Source of the DNA: an uncultured Phascolarctobacterium sp.
Lineage (GTDB): Bacteria > Bacillota > Negativicutes > Acidaminococcales > Acidaminococcaceae
Direction of reading: 5' to 3'
DNA length: 64,000 nucleotides
Assembly: GCA_905207485.1 (NCBI GenBank)
Contig: CAJLLL010000002.1
Span: 20,447-84,446 of the forward strand
In this document: positions 35,211 through 43,539 of the stretch, one piece after another
Layout: each line of letters opens with the position of its first letter
Position numbering within the stretch: the stretch's first letter is position 1
Made by a program: the position numbers and the translations under genes
Notes under the pieces: model-generated
Told to the model about the DNA's origin: nothing
Database searches by the model: none
Seen by the model: the letters and a program-made list of their open reading frames with translations, nothing else

Positions 35211-35852
35211 ATGGAAGCTATTTATTCCAACCTTGTTGATTTTATCCTGCATTTTGACCGTTATCTGCCCATGGTTATGGAAACATACGGGCACTGGATT
35301 TACGCCTTTTTGTTTGTTATTGTGTTTTGCGAAACAGGCCTTGTGGTAACTCCGTTTTTACCTGGCGATTCACTGCTGTTTGCCTGCGGCGCGCTGGCGG
35401 CTACTGCCGATGGGCTGAGCCTGCCGCTTTTGGCCGGAATTTTTCTGGTTGCTGCCATTACGGGCGATGCCTGCAATTATGAAATAGGCAAACATTTCGG
35501 GCATAAAATGCTTGAGGCGCACTCACGTTTTATAAAGCCGGAATACGTAAAAAAAGCCGAAGATTTTTACGCCAAACACGGGCATAAAGCAATCTTTTTA
35601 GCGCGTTTTGCCCCGATTGTACGTACCTTTGCACCGTTTGTGGCAGGCATCGGCAGTATGCATTACCGCACATTTGCCGTTTATAATGTCAGCGGCGCAT
35701 GCACCTGGGTATTTATTTTCCTCGGCGGCGGCTATTTTTTCGGCAACATTCCGTTCATTAAACAAAACTTCTCATATGTAACAATGGGCATCGTGCTGTT
35801 CTCGCTGACCCCGATTATTTTTGAGGTTATCCGCAGCAGGCGCGCCCAATAA
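35211..35852 (+). CDS. DedA/SNARE-associated family membrane protein
   Basis: The ATG at 35211 follows a perfect AAGGAGG by 5 bases. The 213-residue protein has the DedA pattern: FCETGLVVTPFLPGDSLLF (about 45-63), GDACNYEIGKHFGH (about 92) and FLARFAPIVRTFAPFVAG (about 128-146), with four to five membrane spans. DedA proteins are lipid scramblases/flippases, some for undecaprenyl phosphate and some for phosphatidylethanolamine, and affect envelope charge and polymyxin tolerance. Its place 17 bp before the threonine aldolase suggests co-transcription rather than shared function. Confidence 0.92.
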   Translation: MEAIYSNLVDFILHFDRYLPMVMETYGHWIYAFLFVIVFCETGLVVTPFLPGDSLLFACGALAATADGLSLPLLAGIFLVAAITGDACNYEIGKHFGHKMLEAHSRFIKPEYVKKAEDFYAKHGHKAIFLARFAPIVRTFAPFVAGIGSMHYRTFAVYNVSGACTWVFIFLGGGYFFGNIPFIKQNFSYVTMGIVLFSLTPIIFEVIRSRRAQ

Positions 35853-35869
35853 AGAAAGAAGGCAAGGCA

Positions 35870-36904
35870 ATGTATTATTTTACCAACGATTACGCTACCG
35901 GCTGCACGCCGGAAATTTTAGAAGTTTTAAGCGCCACCAACCTTGAAGAAACACCGGGCTACGGCGAAGACGTGTACTGCGAAGCTGCCCGCGCTTTAAT
36001 TCAGAAAGAATGTGCGCGCCCCGATGCCGACGTATATTTTTTAATGGCAGGGACGCAGACCAACCTGACAAATATCTCTGCCGCTCTGCGCCCCTTCCAC
36101 GGCGTATACGGCACCGTGCGCAGCCACATTAACACGCACGAGGCGGGCGCTATTGAACGCGGCGGCCATAAAGTAATTGCCCTGCCGGATAAGGACGGCA
36201 AACTTACCGCTGCCCAGATTGCCGCAGAACAGGAAAAATATCTGCACGACCCCAGCCGCGAGCATCTGGTAATGCCCAAAATGGTATATATTTCACAGCC
36301 GACGGAAATCGGCACGCTGTACAGCAAACAGGAACTTGAAGATTTGTACGCTGTCTGCAAGCAGTACAATTTATATCTGTATATCGACGGCGCGCGTTTG
36401 GGCTACGGCTTAACAAGCCCTGCCTGCGATTTTACCATGGCCGATATTGCCAATAACTGCGATGTGTTCTACATTGGCGGCACCAAATGCGGCCTTTTGT
36501 TTGGCGAAGCAGCCGTTATTTTGAACCCTGCCATTAAAGAAGATTTTATTCCGCTGATGAAACAGTGCGGCAGCGTACTTGCCAAAGGCAGGCTGCTTGG
36601 CATTCAGTTTGAAGCCATGTTTACCAGCGGTTTGTATTATAAAGTCTGCAAACAAGGTATCGATGCAGCCATGCAGGTAAAAGCCGCCTTGCAGCAAAAA
36701 GGTTGGGAGTTTTTGGTAGATTCGCCTACCAACCAACAGTTTGTAATTCTTCCGAAAGAAACCTACGAAAAAATCAGCAAACACTTTAAAGTTGCCCTGT
36801 GGGAAAACCTGCCGAATGGAAAAGTTGCCGTGCGTATCTGCACAAGCTGGTCCACCCCGCAGGATGCTGTAGATAAACTCTGCAAGTTCATAAAAGAGAT
36901 GTAA
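35870..36904 (+). CDS. Low-specificity threonine aldolase (PLP-dependent)
   Basis: Cleaves L-threonine or allo-threonine to glycine and acetaldehyde. The 344-residue sequence has FTNDYATGCTPEIL at the start, GTQTNLTNI (about 62), HEAGAIE, the PLP Asp in LYIDGARLGYGL (about 169) and the Schiff-base Lys in FYIGGTKCGLLFGE (about 206). Fold type I PLP family. Follows DedA by 17 bp with GAAGG before the ATG; a bidirectional terminator follows. Confidence 0.93.
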   Translation: MYYFTNDYATGCTPEILEVLSATNLEETPGYGEDVYCEAARALIQKECARPDADVYFLMAGTQTNLTNISAALRPFHGVYGTVRSHINTHEAGAIERGGHKVIALPDKDGKLTAAQIAAEQEKYLHDPSREHLVMPKMVYISQPTEIGTLYSKQELEDLYAVCKQYNLYLYIDGARLGYGLTSPACDFTMADIANNCDVFYIGGTKCGLLFGEAAVILNPAIKEDFIPLMKQCGSVLAKGRLLGIQFEAMFTSGLYYKVCKQGIDAAMQVKAALQQKGWEFLVDSPTNQQFVILPKETYEKISKHFKVALWENLPNGKVAVRICTSWSTPQDAVDKLCKFIKEM

Positions 36905-36912
36905 GACAAATG

Positions 36913-36943
36913 CAAAAACGCCGCTTTGCAAGCGGCGTTTTTT
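36913..36943. terminator. Bidirectional terminator between threonine aldolase and the ANTAR regulator
   Basis: AACGCCGC and GCGGCGTT with loop TTTGCAA, flanked by A- and T-tracts. Its end touches the stop codon of the convergent regulator gene. Confidence 0.9.
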
Positions 36944-37523
36944 ATTTTCTCTTTTCTGCCGAAGCAATGACTGCTTCGGCAAGTTCTTTTAAGGTTATGC
37001 GGCGGTTCATGCTGTACTGGCGCATTTTGCTATAGGCTTCGTCTTCCGTCAGCCCATGCGCCGCCATTAAAATGCCTTTGGCACGGTCAAGCAGTTTGCG
37101 CGTTTCCAGACTTTCACGCAAATCTGCCAGTTCATCATCCATACGGCGGTATTCCTTAAAACGGGCTATTGCCACCTGCATGCTGGCAAAAAGCTGTTCT
37201 TCTCGCACCGGTTTTACAAGGTAGGCCATTACGCCGCTGCTGTTGGCTTTTTCCACCATATCCTGCTGGCTGTACGCTGTTAAAAGCAGCACCGGCGCAA
37301 TATGGTTTTCTGTAATAATACCCGCTGCGGTTATGCCATCCATTTTCGGCATTTTAACATCCATTATCACCAAATCCGGCTTTAAACGCTGCGCAAGTTC
37401 CACAGCTTCCTCACCGTCTGCGGCTTCCCCAAGCACATCATGTCCGGCGTCTGTCAGCATCTCACGCAAATCAAGGCGAATCAGCGCTTCGTCATCGGCA
37501 ATAATAATTTTTAACCCTTCCAT
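36942..37523 (-). CDS. ANTAR-domain response regulator (PdtaR/EutV type)
   Basis: The 193-residue protein has a receiver domain (about 1-122; acidic pocket DDE, phosphorylated Asp in LVIMDVKMPKMDG near 55, Lys in LVKPVREEQL near 105). A coiled-coil linker and an ANTAR domain follow (about 128-188; AKGILMAAHGLTEDEAYSKMRQYSM). ANTAR regulators bind paired hairpins in mRNA and prevent termination rather than binding DNA. It lies 2 bp downstream of its kinase. No ANTAR target hairpins were recognised in this window. Confidence 0.93.
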   Translation of the reverse strand: MEGLKIIIADDEALIRLDLREMLTDAGHDVLGEAADGEEAVELAQRLKPDLVIMDVKMPKMDGITAAGIITENHIAPVLLLTAYSQQDMVEKANSSGVMAYLVKPVREEQLFASMQVAIARFKEYRRMDDELADLRESLETRKLLDRAKGILMAAHGLTEDEAYSKMRQYSMNRRITLKELAEAVIASAEKRK

Positions 37524-37525
37524 TT

Positions 37526-38899
37526 TTATCCCCCCAAAGGTACTGCAACTTCGGCGCAGGTTCCGCCCTGCGGCCTGTTTTCTATTTTAAAAGTCCCGTG
37601 TAAATCGGCTTCGGCCATAGTTTTTATTATGCGCAGCCCCAAACTGTTCTGCGGCAGCCCTGTAAAGCCCTGCGGCAAACCAACGCCGTCATCAGTAACG
37701 GTAAGCACGCAGCCAGTTTCGGTACGCCGCAGCGTTACGCTGATAGCGCCTTGCGTGCGCCCTGTAAAAGCATGGTCAAAACAGTTTTGCAGCATTTCGT
37801 TAAGCACAAGCGCTATACTGGTGGCTTTTTCCGAAGATACCAGCACTTCATCGGCGCTGAACTCCGTTTTTAAATTCAGCTCCGGCGCCGCCATGCCGCT
37901 TAAAACGGCTTTATAAATGCCCTGAGCCACTACTGCCATATCAACTTTGCCGCTGCCCTGCTGCGATAAAAATTCGTGCACAACGGCAATGCTGTTTACG
38001 CGGCTGATGCAGTCGCGCAGCACCTGTTTTGTCTCATCGGCTTCAGCGCGGCGCATTTGCAGGCGCAGCAGGCTGGCAATGGTTTGCAGGTTATTTTTTA
38101 CGCGGTGGTGTATTTCTTTAATAACCGCCGATTTTACAAGCAGTTCTTCGTCGCGCTTTTTCAGTTCCGTAATATCGCGCAGAATAACAACGGCGTAGCG
38201 CGCTTCCGTCGTTCCGCCCACCGGTACCACACGCATGGCCAAAAGCATGCCGCGCAGGCGTATTTCTTTGCCTTCGGCCGTGCCTGTTTTAAGCACCATG
38301 CCCACCAGCGGCCAGTTAATCTGCATGCTGCTTGTACGCAGCCCGATAAGGTTTGCAACTCCTACCACCTGAAAAATATGGCGTGCCGTAGAATTGGCGG
38401 CAATTATTTTTTTATCACTATCAACCACCATCAGCCCGTCGCCCGGGGCAAGGCGTTCATAAAACTCGCTGGCGCCTTCCTGCTTGGCAGGATTTTTTAA
38501 AAACTCAAACGCCACGCTGATAAAAACGTCATCCACGCCGGAAAGATCGAACACTACGGCAGCAAAACATTTGCCGCGCCTGTCCTGCACGGGATACACA
38601 CGTACCCCCGCAAATTTGCCAAGGCTCAGTTCACGTTTGCCTTCAAGCGGCACATTGCGCTGCAAACAGCGCGCCACCAGCGGTTCTTCGCCGATACGCA
38701 CCTCACGGCCCGGTGCAAGTTCCGGCTGCTGCAAAAACTGTGTTTTAGGCATCGACTGGTGATAAACGCGCAAAAAACGTTTGTCATCCGATGCGATATA
38801 AACTGTAATGCAGGCGTGAGCGATATCGGCGGCAAAATCCATGCCCTGCCTGATGGATGCCAGTATATTCTTCTGTTCACTGTTAAGATTTTTTAACAT
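37526..38899 (-). CDS. Sensor histidine kinase, PdtaS/HisKA_2 type
   Basis: The 457-residue soluble kinase has an N-terminal GAF-like domain found in PdtaS (about 1-145), a PAS domain (about 150-245; DGLMVVDSDKKIIAANSTARHIF), a HisKA_2 phospho-acceptor (about 265-330; KEIHHRVKNNLQTIASLLRLQ) and an HATPase domain (about 345-455; LNEMLQNCFDHA, DDGVGLP, LGLRII). No membrane spans, so it senses a cytoplasmic signal. It pairs with the adjacent ANTAR regulator. Similar pairs respond to ethanolamine or nitrogen sources; the signal here is unknown. Confidence 0.93.
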   Translation of the reverse strand: MLKNLNSEQKNILASIRQGMDFAADIAHACITVYIASDDKRFLRVYHQSMPKTQFLQQPELAPGREVRIGEEPLVARCLQRNVPLEGKRELSLGKFAGVRVYPVQDRRGKCFAAVVFDLSGVDDVFISVAFEFLKNPAKQEGASEFYERLAPGDGLMVVDSDKKIIAANSTARHIFQVVGVANLIGLRTSSMQINWPLVGMVLKTGTAEGKEIRLRGMLLAMRVVPVGGTTEARYAVVILRDITELKKRDEELLVKSAVIKEIHHRVKNNLQTIASLLRLQMRRAEADETKQVLRDCISRVNSIAVVHEFLSQQGSGKVDMAVVAQGIYKAVLSGMAAPELNLKTEFSADEVLVSSEKATSIALVLNEMLQNCFDHAFTGRTQGAISVTLRRTETGCVLTVTDDGVGLPQGFTGLPQNSLGLRIIKTMAEADLHGTFKIENRPQGGTCAEVAVPLGG

Positions 38900-38950
38900 A
38901 GTGTTAATCCCAAGTTTTCAAAAAATTTACAACAATGATGTTTTACACAG

Positions 38951-39044
38951 TAATTCACAATGTTATCCACATTATGCACAGAGTTTTCCGCACAAAAAGG
39001 TGTGCATTTTATGCTTTTTCACACACTTATGCACGTTATCCACA
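38951..39044. promoter_or_regulatory. Cluster of DnaA-box-like sequences
   Basis: Two perfect TTATCCACA boxes (38963-38971 and 39036-39044) each directly abut a one- or two-mismatch copy: TTATGCACA at 38972-38980 and TTATGCACG at 39027-39035. Further weak copies are at 38951-38959 and, inverted, 39001-39009. All lie in an AT-rich gene-free stretch between the kinase gene and tsaD. Confidence 0.6.
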
Positions 39045-39071
39045 GTTTTGGTGTTTTATAGTAGACAGTGT

Positions 39072-40085
39072 TTATCCCAATTTTAAAGACGGTACTGCAT
39101 TTAAATCAAGCGGGCTTTTTTCTCCGTTAACATACATAAAGTAACCGCGGCAGGCAATCATCACTGCGTTATCCGTGCAAAGGATGGGCGTTGGGTGTAC
39201 AAGCCGGGCGCCAGCACGCTGCGCTGCCTGCGCCAGAGTATTTTGCAGTGTTTTGTTGGCAGAAACGCCGCCTGCCAGCACAATTTCTTTTAAGCCGGTC
39301 TGTTTTATGGCCAGCACGCTTTTCTGCACCAGCGCATCCACAATAGCGTGCTGGAACGATGCCGCTACATCGGCACGGTTCACATCTTCTCCTGCCTGCT
39401 GTTTATTATGCAGATAGTTGATAACTGCCGATTTTAAACCACTGAAACTGAATTCAAAATTATCGCCCAGTTTGGCACGCGGAAAATCAATCGCCAGTGC
39501 ATTGCCTTCCTGCGCCAGTTTTTCCACTTCCGGCCCGCCGGGATAAGGCAGTCCCAATACACGCGCAACTTTATCGAATGCTTCACCGGCGGCATCGTCG
39601 CGGGTCTGCCCCAGCAGTTCAAAACTGTTGTAATCTTTAACTACCAGAAGCGCCGTATGCCCACCGCTGACTACCAACGCCAGAAACGGCGGTTTTAATT
39701 CGGCATCGTTTAAAAAGTTGGCAAATACATGCCCTTCAAGGTGATTAACGCCGATAAGAGGTTTATCTGCCGCCCAGGCAAGCGCTTTGGCTGCCGAAAG
39801 CCCTACCAAAAGCGCGCCTACAAGCCCCGGGCCGTAAGTTACCGCCACGGCGTCAATTTGCTCAAGCGGCACGTTTGCTTTAGCCAGCGCTTCATCTATT
39901 ACCGGCAGCACATTGCGGATATGGTTGCGCGAAGCAATTTCCGGCACAACGCCGCCGTATTTGCGGTGAATAGGCACCTGTGAAGAAATGATGTTGCTTA
40001 AAACTTCACGGCCGTTTTTCACTACTGCCGCCGCTGTTTCATCGCAGCTTGATTCTATACCGAGTATGTAAATATCTTTATTCAT
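39072..40085 (-). CDS. tsaD: tRNA N6-threonylcarbamoyladenosine synthase catalytic subunit TsaD
   Basis: TsaD transfers the threonylcarbamoyl group to A37 of ANN-decoding tRNAs, with TsaB and TsaE. The start at 40085 ([17 protein letters not shown]) follows GGGAGG and overlaps rimI by 8 bp; the open frame runs 19 codons further. The 337-residue ASKHA-fold protein has the metal-binding HLEGH region (about 110) and VSGGHTALL (about 133), plus LAGGVSANK (about 270). Last gene of the tsaE-tsaB-rimI-tsaD operon. Confidence 0.96.
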   Translation of the reverse strand: MNKDIYILGIESSCDETAAAVVKNGREVLSNIISSQVPIHRKYGGVVPEIASRNHIRNVLPVIDEALAKANVPLEQIDAVAVTYGPGLVGALLVGLSAAKALAWAADKPLIGVNHLEGHVFANFLNDAELKPPFLALVVSGGHTALLVVKDYNSFELLGQTRDDAAGEAFDKVARVLGLPYPGGPEVEKLAQEGNALAIDFPRAKLGDNFEFSFSGLKSAVINYLHNKQQAGEDVNRADVAASFQHAIVDALVQKSVLAIKQTGLKEIVLAGGVSANKTLQNTLAQAAQRAGARLVHPTPILCTDNAVMIACRGYFMYVNGEKSPLDLNAVPSLKLG

Positions 40086-40551
40086 GGGTTTCTGCCTCCC
40101 TGTACAGCCACATAATAACCGCATCTTCGTGATTATCGGCATAATAACCCGGGCGCACGCCTTCAGCCCTGAATCCGCAGGTTAAGTACATTTTCTGCGC
40201 TGCGGCATTGCTTTGGCGCACTTCAAGGGTTACGGCTTCCGCACCTGCCTGCCAGGCACGGTTAATAAGCGCGGCGGTAAGCCTTGTGCCAAGCCCGCGG
40301 TCACGTTCTTCGCGCGCTACGGCAACGCGTGTAATCTGCGCTTCCCCGGCTACCAGCCAGTAACCGGCATAGCCAATTACCCTGCCGTTTTCTTCAAGGG
40401 CAATATATGTTGTAAGGCTGTTGTTTAATTCATCCAGCCACATGCTTTCGTTCCAGGCGTCAAAAAAAGTATCGTTTTCTATTTTGCTGACATCGATAAT
40501 ATCTCCGAAGGACATATCACGGATTACTGTTGCCCGTGCTTCTGTTCCCAT
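40078..40551 (-). CDS. rimI: Ribosomal-protein S18 alanine N-acetyltransferase RimI
   Basis: A 157-residue GNAT acetyltransferase with the acetyl-CoA loop [20 protein letters not shown] (split by short turns) and [19 protein letters not shown] near the end. RimI acetylates the N-terminus of ribosomal protein S18. The gene overlaps tsaB upstream and tsaD downstream, the common order in Firmicutes. Confidence 0.9.
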   Translation of the reverse strand: MGTEARATVIRDMSFGDIIDVSKIENDTFFDAWNESMWLDELNNSLTTYIALEENGRVIGYAGYWLVAGEAQITRVAVAREERDRGLGTRLTAALINRAWQAGAEAVTLEVRQSNAAAQKMYLTCGFRAEGVRPGYYADNHEDAVIMWLYREAETHE

Positions 40552-41219
40552 AGTTCTTCTGCCTCCGATTTTCTGATATAGTACGGCTCAAGCCCGAAAA
40601 TGCCGTTTTGTTCTTCGGGGTTATAGGCTTTAAGCGCAGCAAGCGCTGTGCCCGCTGCCTGCGGCAGGCGCAGGTAATCAGGCGCAAGCGTGCACCAATG
40701 CGGCAGTTCCATGCTTTCCAGTTTATTGCATTCGCCCAAAATAACAGCCGGTTTTCCCTGCAAGGCAAGGTTTTCCAAAAGCTGCTCTTTATTAACTACC
40801 TGCACGCTTTGCAGTTCTTTTACTTCGCCATCCTGCCATTCATACAGCGCCTGGTAGTAATTGCCCTTCTGCGCATCCAAAACCGGCGAAAGCACTATGC
40901 CTGCCGCCGGCAGATTATATGCCAGTGCCAAAGGCGTTGCCACGCCCTGCAGCGGCTTCTTCCACGCATATGCCAGTGCTTCTGCCGTAGCCAGCCCTAT
41001 GCGCAGCCCCGTGAATGAACCCGGTCCCATGCTGACGGCGATTAAATCAATATCTGCCTTCTGCACGCCGGTGCGTGCTAAAAGCTGTTCAAGCTGCGGC
41101 ATTAATCCTTCCGAATGGGTCATGCCCATATTTATTTTATATTCAGCCAAAATTTTTCCGTCGCGGCATAAACCGACGGCACAGGCTTTAGTTGCCGTAT
41201 CAATCGACAGTACCAGCAT
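40524..41219 (-). CDS. tsaB: t6A synthesis dimerisation subunit TsaB
   Basis: The 231-residue TsaD paralogue that forms the heterodimer core of the t6A complex. Motifs: VLSIDTATKACAVGL at the N-terminus and SMGPGSFTGLRIGLATAEALAY (split around residue 68). It lacks the metal-binding His pair of TsaD, as expected. Overlaps tsaE by 20 bp and rimI by 28 bp. Confidence 0.94.
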   Translation of the reverse strand: MLVLSIDTATKACAVGLCRDGKILAEYKINMGMTHSEGLMPQLEQLLARTGVQKADIDLIAVSMGPGSFTGLRIGLATAEALAYAWKKPLQGVATPLALAYNLPAAGIVLSPVLDAQKGNYYQALYEWQDGEVKELQSVQVVNKEQLLENLALQGKPAVILGECNKLESMELPHWCTLAPDYLRLPQAAGTALAALKAYNPEEQNGIFGLEPYYIRKSEAEELWEQKHGQQ

Positions 41220-41673
41220 TTTTTTCCACTTCCCTGCAAAGTTTTTCGTAACGTGCGCCCAAAGGCTTTAAAATAATTTTACGCCCGGCGCCGTCAATTT
41301 CTATCGTAATATGCAAATATTCTTCCGGCAGCTCGCTTAAAAACAGTTCGCCCCATTCTACAACAGTCACGCCGTCCGTGCCGCAGTATTCGCCAAAGCC
41401 TGTATTGTACAGTTCGTCGGCGTCCTGTATGCGGTACAAGTCAAAATGGCGCATCTCAAGCCTGCCTTCGTACACATTCATTATGGCAAAGGTTGGGCTG
41501 TTTACATCTGCCGTATCGGCGCCGAGCCCGGCGGCAATACCGCGCGAGAGCAGCGTTTTGCCAGCACCTAAATCCCCGGTCAGGCAGTATACGTCGCCAT
41601 CAGCCGCAAGGCTGCCTAACAGCCGTCCAAGAGCTTCTGTTGCAGCACTGTCCTTACAATAAATTTCCATCAT
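41200..41673 (-). CDS. tsaE: t6A synthesis ATPase TsaE
   Basis: A 157-residue P-loop ATPase that resets the TsaBD complex. Walker A GDLGAGKTLLSRGIA (about 36-50), NSPTFAIMNVYEGR and the HFDLYRIQDADELYNTGF segment are diagnostic. First gene of the operon; the start may be the first or second ATG at 41673/41670. Confidence 0.95.
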   Translation of the reverse strand: MMEIYCKDSAATEALGRLLGSLAADGDVYCLTGDLGAGKTLLSRGIAAGLGADTADVNSPTFAIMNVYEGRLEMRHFDLYRIQDADELYNTGFGEYCGTDGVTVVEWGELFLSELPEEYLHITIEIDGAGRKIILKPLGARYEKLCREVEKNAGTVD

Positions 41674-41696
41674 AAAAATCCTTTCTCTGTAATGCC

Positions 41697-41727
41697 AAAA
41701 AGCAGTACCGGAACTTGCCGGTACTGC
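41697..41727 (-). terminator. Terminator between the GerMN gene and tsaE
   Basis: GCAGTACCGG and CCGGTACTGC pair around a 5-base loop with TTTTT following on the minus strand. Confidence 0.85.
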
Positions 41728-41732
41728 CCCTG

Positions 41733-42263
41733 TTATTTTGCTATCATATCTGTATCGCGCTCAAAGGCGTCCAATAAATCAATATGCCCTTTTATGCTGC
41801 CTTCCTTTTTGCCTTCAATTAAAAAGTTTACTTCTTTAATTTCGGGAAATTCCGTCAGCGTATTTGTAATGGCTTCCGTCAGCATCATCTCGGTGTAAGA
41901 GCCGGCTTCGATATTGTAAATTTCCTTGCTTAAATCAACAACTGCCACGCCTTTATCAACCGTCAGGCTGCGGATTTTTAAATCTTTGGGGAAACCGTTA
42001 ATCAGCTTTTTATCCTGCGGCTGCGTGCTTATTAAAGCATTTAACGCCAAAAGCGGCAGGTTCTTTTCTTCGCCTTCCACAGTTACTTTTTCGGCATAAA
42101 GCATTTCCGTGCCGTCAGCGGGCAGGCGGTAAACAGTTACCGTATATTTACCGGTCTGCGCTTCTGTATCCTGCGGCATGGTAGGTTTTACGTCCTGCGT
42201 GCAGGCAGCCGTCAGCAAAGTCATTAGTACCACGCAGAGTACTGCAAAAAATTTTTTCAGCAT
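41733..42263 (-). CDS. GerMN-domain lipoprotein
   Basis: The 176-residue product has a lipoprotein signal (lipobox TAAC, Cys about 21) and a GerMN domain (about 45-165; VTVYRLPADGTEMLYAEKV and ALNALISTQPQD, then VAVVDLSKEIYNIEAGSYTEMMLTEAI in broken form). GerM supports spore wall and germination in Bacillus, but GerMN lipoproteins also occur in non-sporulating cells, often beside wall amidases as here. Lipid-anchored, periplasmic face. Confidence 0.85.
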   Translation of the reverse strand: MLKKFFAVLCVVLMTLLTAACTQDVKPTMPQDTEAQTGKYTVTVYRLPADGTEMLYAEKVTVEGEEKNLPLLALNALISTQPQDKKLINGFPKDLKIRSLTVDKGVAVVDLSKEIYNIEAGSYTEMMLTEAITNTLTEFPEIKEVNFLIEGKKEGSIKGHIDLLDAFERDTDMIAK

Positions 42264-42277
42264 ATTAGTACCCTCCG

Positions 42278-43453
42278 TTAATCAAAATAATCTTCAATGC
42301 CGTCGGCAATGGATTTTGCCAGTTTGTTAATGTACCAGTTGCTCTTCATAAGTTTTTCTTCTTTAGGATTGGAGATAAAGGCAAGTTCCAGCAGCGTCGA
42401 AGGCATGCTGCAGCGTTTGTTTACATAAAAGTTCGCTTTGCGGATTCCCAAATCGTCCAGTCCGAAGTTTTTAACAAGCCTGTCCTGCACTGCCTGTGCC
42501 AGGCGGGCATCGTTATTTGTTTTGGGGTAATAGTAGGACGAAAAACCGCCCACATTTTTATTGGTAGAGGAGTTAATGTGAATGCTTACAAAAGCATCGG
42601 CATCGTTGTCTTCCGCTACATCAACACGCGCCTGCAATTCCTGCACATCGCTGGCATTGGGGCCGTACACATCCTTATCGGTAGTACGCGTCATGCTTAC
42701 TTTGGCACCTTTTTTCTTCAGCAGTTCCTGTACTTTTTTGGTAATTTTTAAGGTTACGTCCTTCTCGCGCGTGCCACTGGCGCCGATAGCACCCGGGTCG
42801 CTGCCGCCATGGCCGGCATCAAGGGTTATTTTTTTGCCTTTCAGTCCGCCGTTAGTTTTATATCCGTCAGATTTGGACGTTTTCTTTTCCTCTTTCTTTT
42901 CTACTGCCTGCTTTTTGGGAACGGTTACTTTCGGCGTAGTAGCTTTGGGAACCGTTGTTTTTGGAGTTGTTACCGCCGGTTTGGCAGGTTCGGTTTTAGC
43001 CGGTGTTGTTTTGGGAATTACCACGCTCGGAGTTGCGGTTTTATCTGCGGTAATATCCACAACCAAACGGTTCGGGCGTTTGGTTACAGGGTCATTTTTT
43101 AATGTAAACGCATTGTAGTCCTGCGTACCGATAGCGCGGGTAAGCGGGAGTTTAAGCACCGTTTTGCCGGGGCTGCCCGATACCGTCATTGTCGGCGCAA
43201 GCGTGCTGCGCATTTTAAAGCTGCGTGTAACTTTGGAGTTTAAATCCGCATTAAGCGTTACCAGCATTGTCTGCCCCTGAAAGCTGATATTGTAGCCCGG
43301 TGCGGAATCCAAATCCACAACAAGGCGAAGTACGTTATATCTGTCAAGCCCCCAGCGCACATCAGTTACTTCTGCCGCATAGGCGGAAACGCAGGCAAAA
43401 ATACTTATTATAAATAATAGAACGCTAATTATTTTTTTGTGCAAGCCTGTCAC
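42278..43453 (-). CDS. N-acetylmuramoyl-L-alanine amidase (AMIN + Amidase_3)
   Basis: Cleaves the bond between MurNAc and the stem peptide. The 391-residue protein has a signal peptide (about 1-26), an AMIN domain (about 30-135), a Lys/Thr/Pro/Val-rich linker (about 140-200) and Amidase_3 (about 208-388). The zinc ligands are His in LDAGHGGSDPGA, Glu in GTREKDVTL and His in FVSIHINSSTN, with the catalytic Glu in STLLELAFISNPKEE. Upstream of the GerMN lipoprotein, 14 bp apart; they likely act together on the wall. Confidence 0.94.
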   Translation of the reverse strand: MTGLHKKIISVLLFIISIFACVSAYAAEVTDVRWGLDRYNVLRLVVDLDSAPGYNISFQGQTMLVTLNADLNSKVTRSFKMRSTLAPTMTVSGSPGKTVLKLPLTRAIGTQDYNAFTLKNDPVTKRPNRLVVDITADKTATPSVVIPKTTPAKTEPAKPAVTTPKTTVPKATTPKVTVPKKQAVEKKEEKKTSKSDGYKTNGGLKGKKITLDAGHGGSDPGAIGASGTREKDVTLKITKKVQELLKKKGAKVSMTRTTDKDVYGPNASDVQELQARVDVAEDNDADAFVSIHINSSTNKNVGGFSSYYYPKTNNDARLAQAVQDRLVKNFGLDDLGIRKANFYVNKRCSMPSTLLELAFISNPKEEKLMKSNWYINKLAKSIADGIEDYFD

Positions 43454-43539
43454 TCCTTTATCACGTTGTTAGCTAAATAATTTTATCATTTTTACAAAGT
43501 TCTGTAAATAAATGCAGGCTTTTCTGCCATAAATTTCAC

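Noticed and set aside
38900..39071. Chromosomal replication origin
   Set aside because: DnaA-box density is suggestive, but dnaA/dnaN/rpmH are absent and gene direction does not diverge here. Kept only as a DnaA-box cluster.
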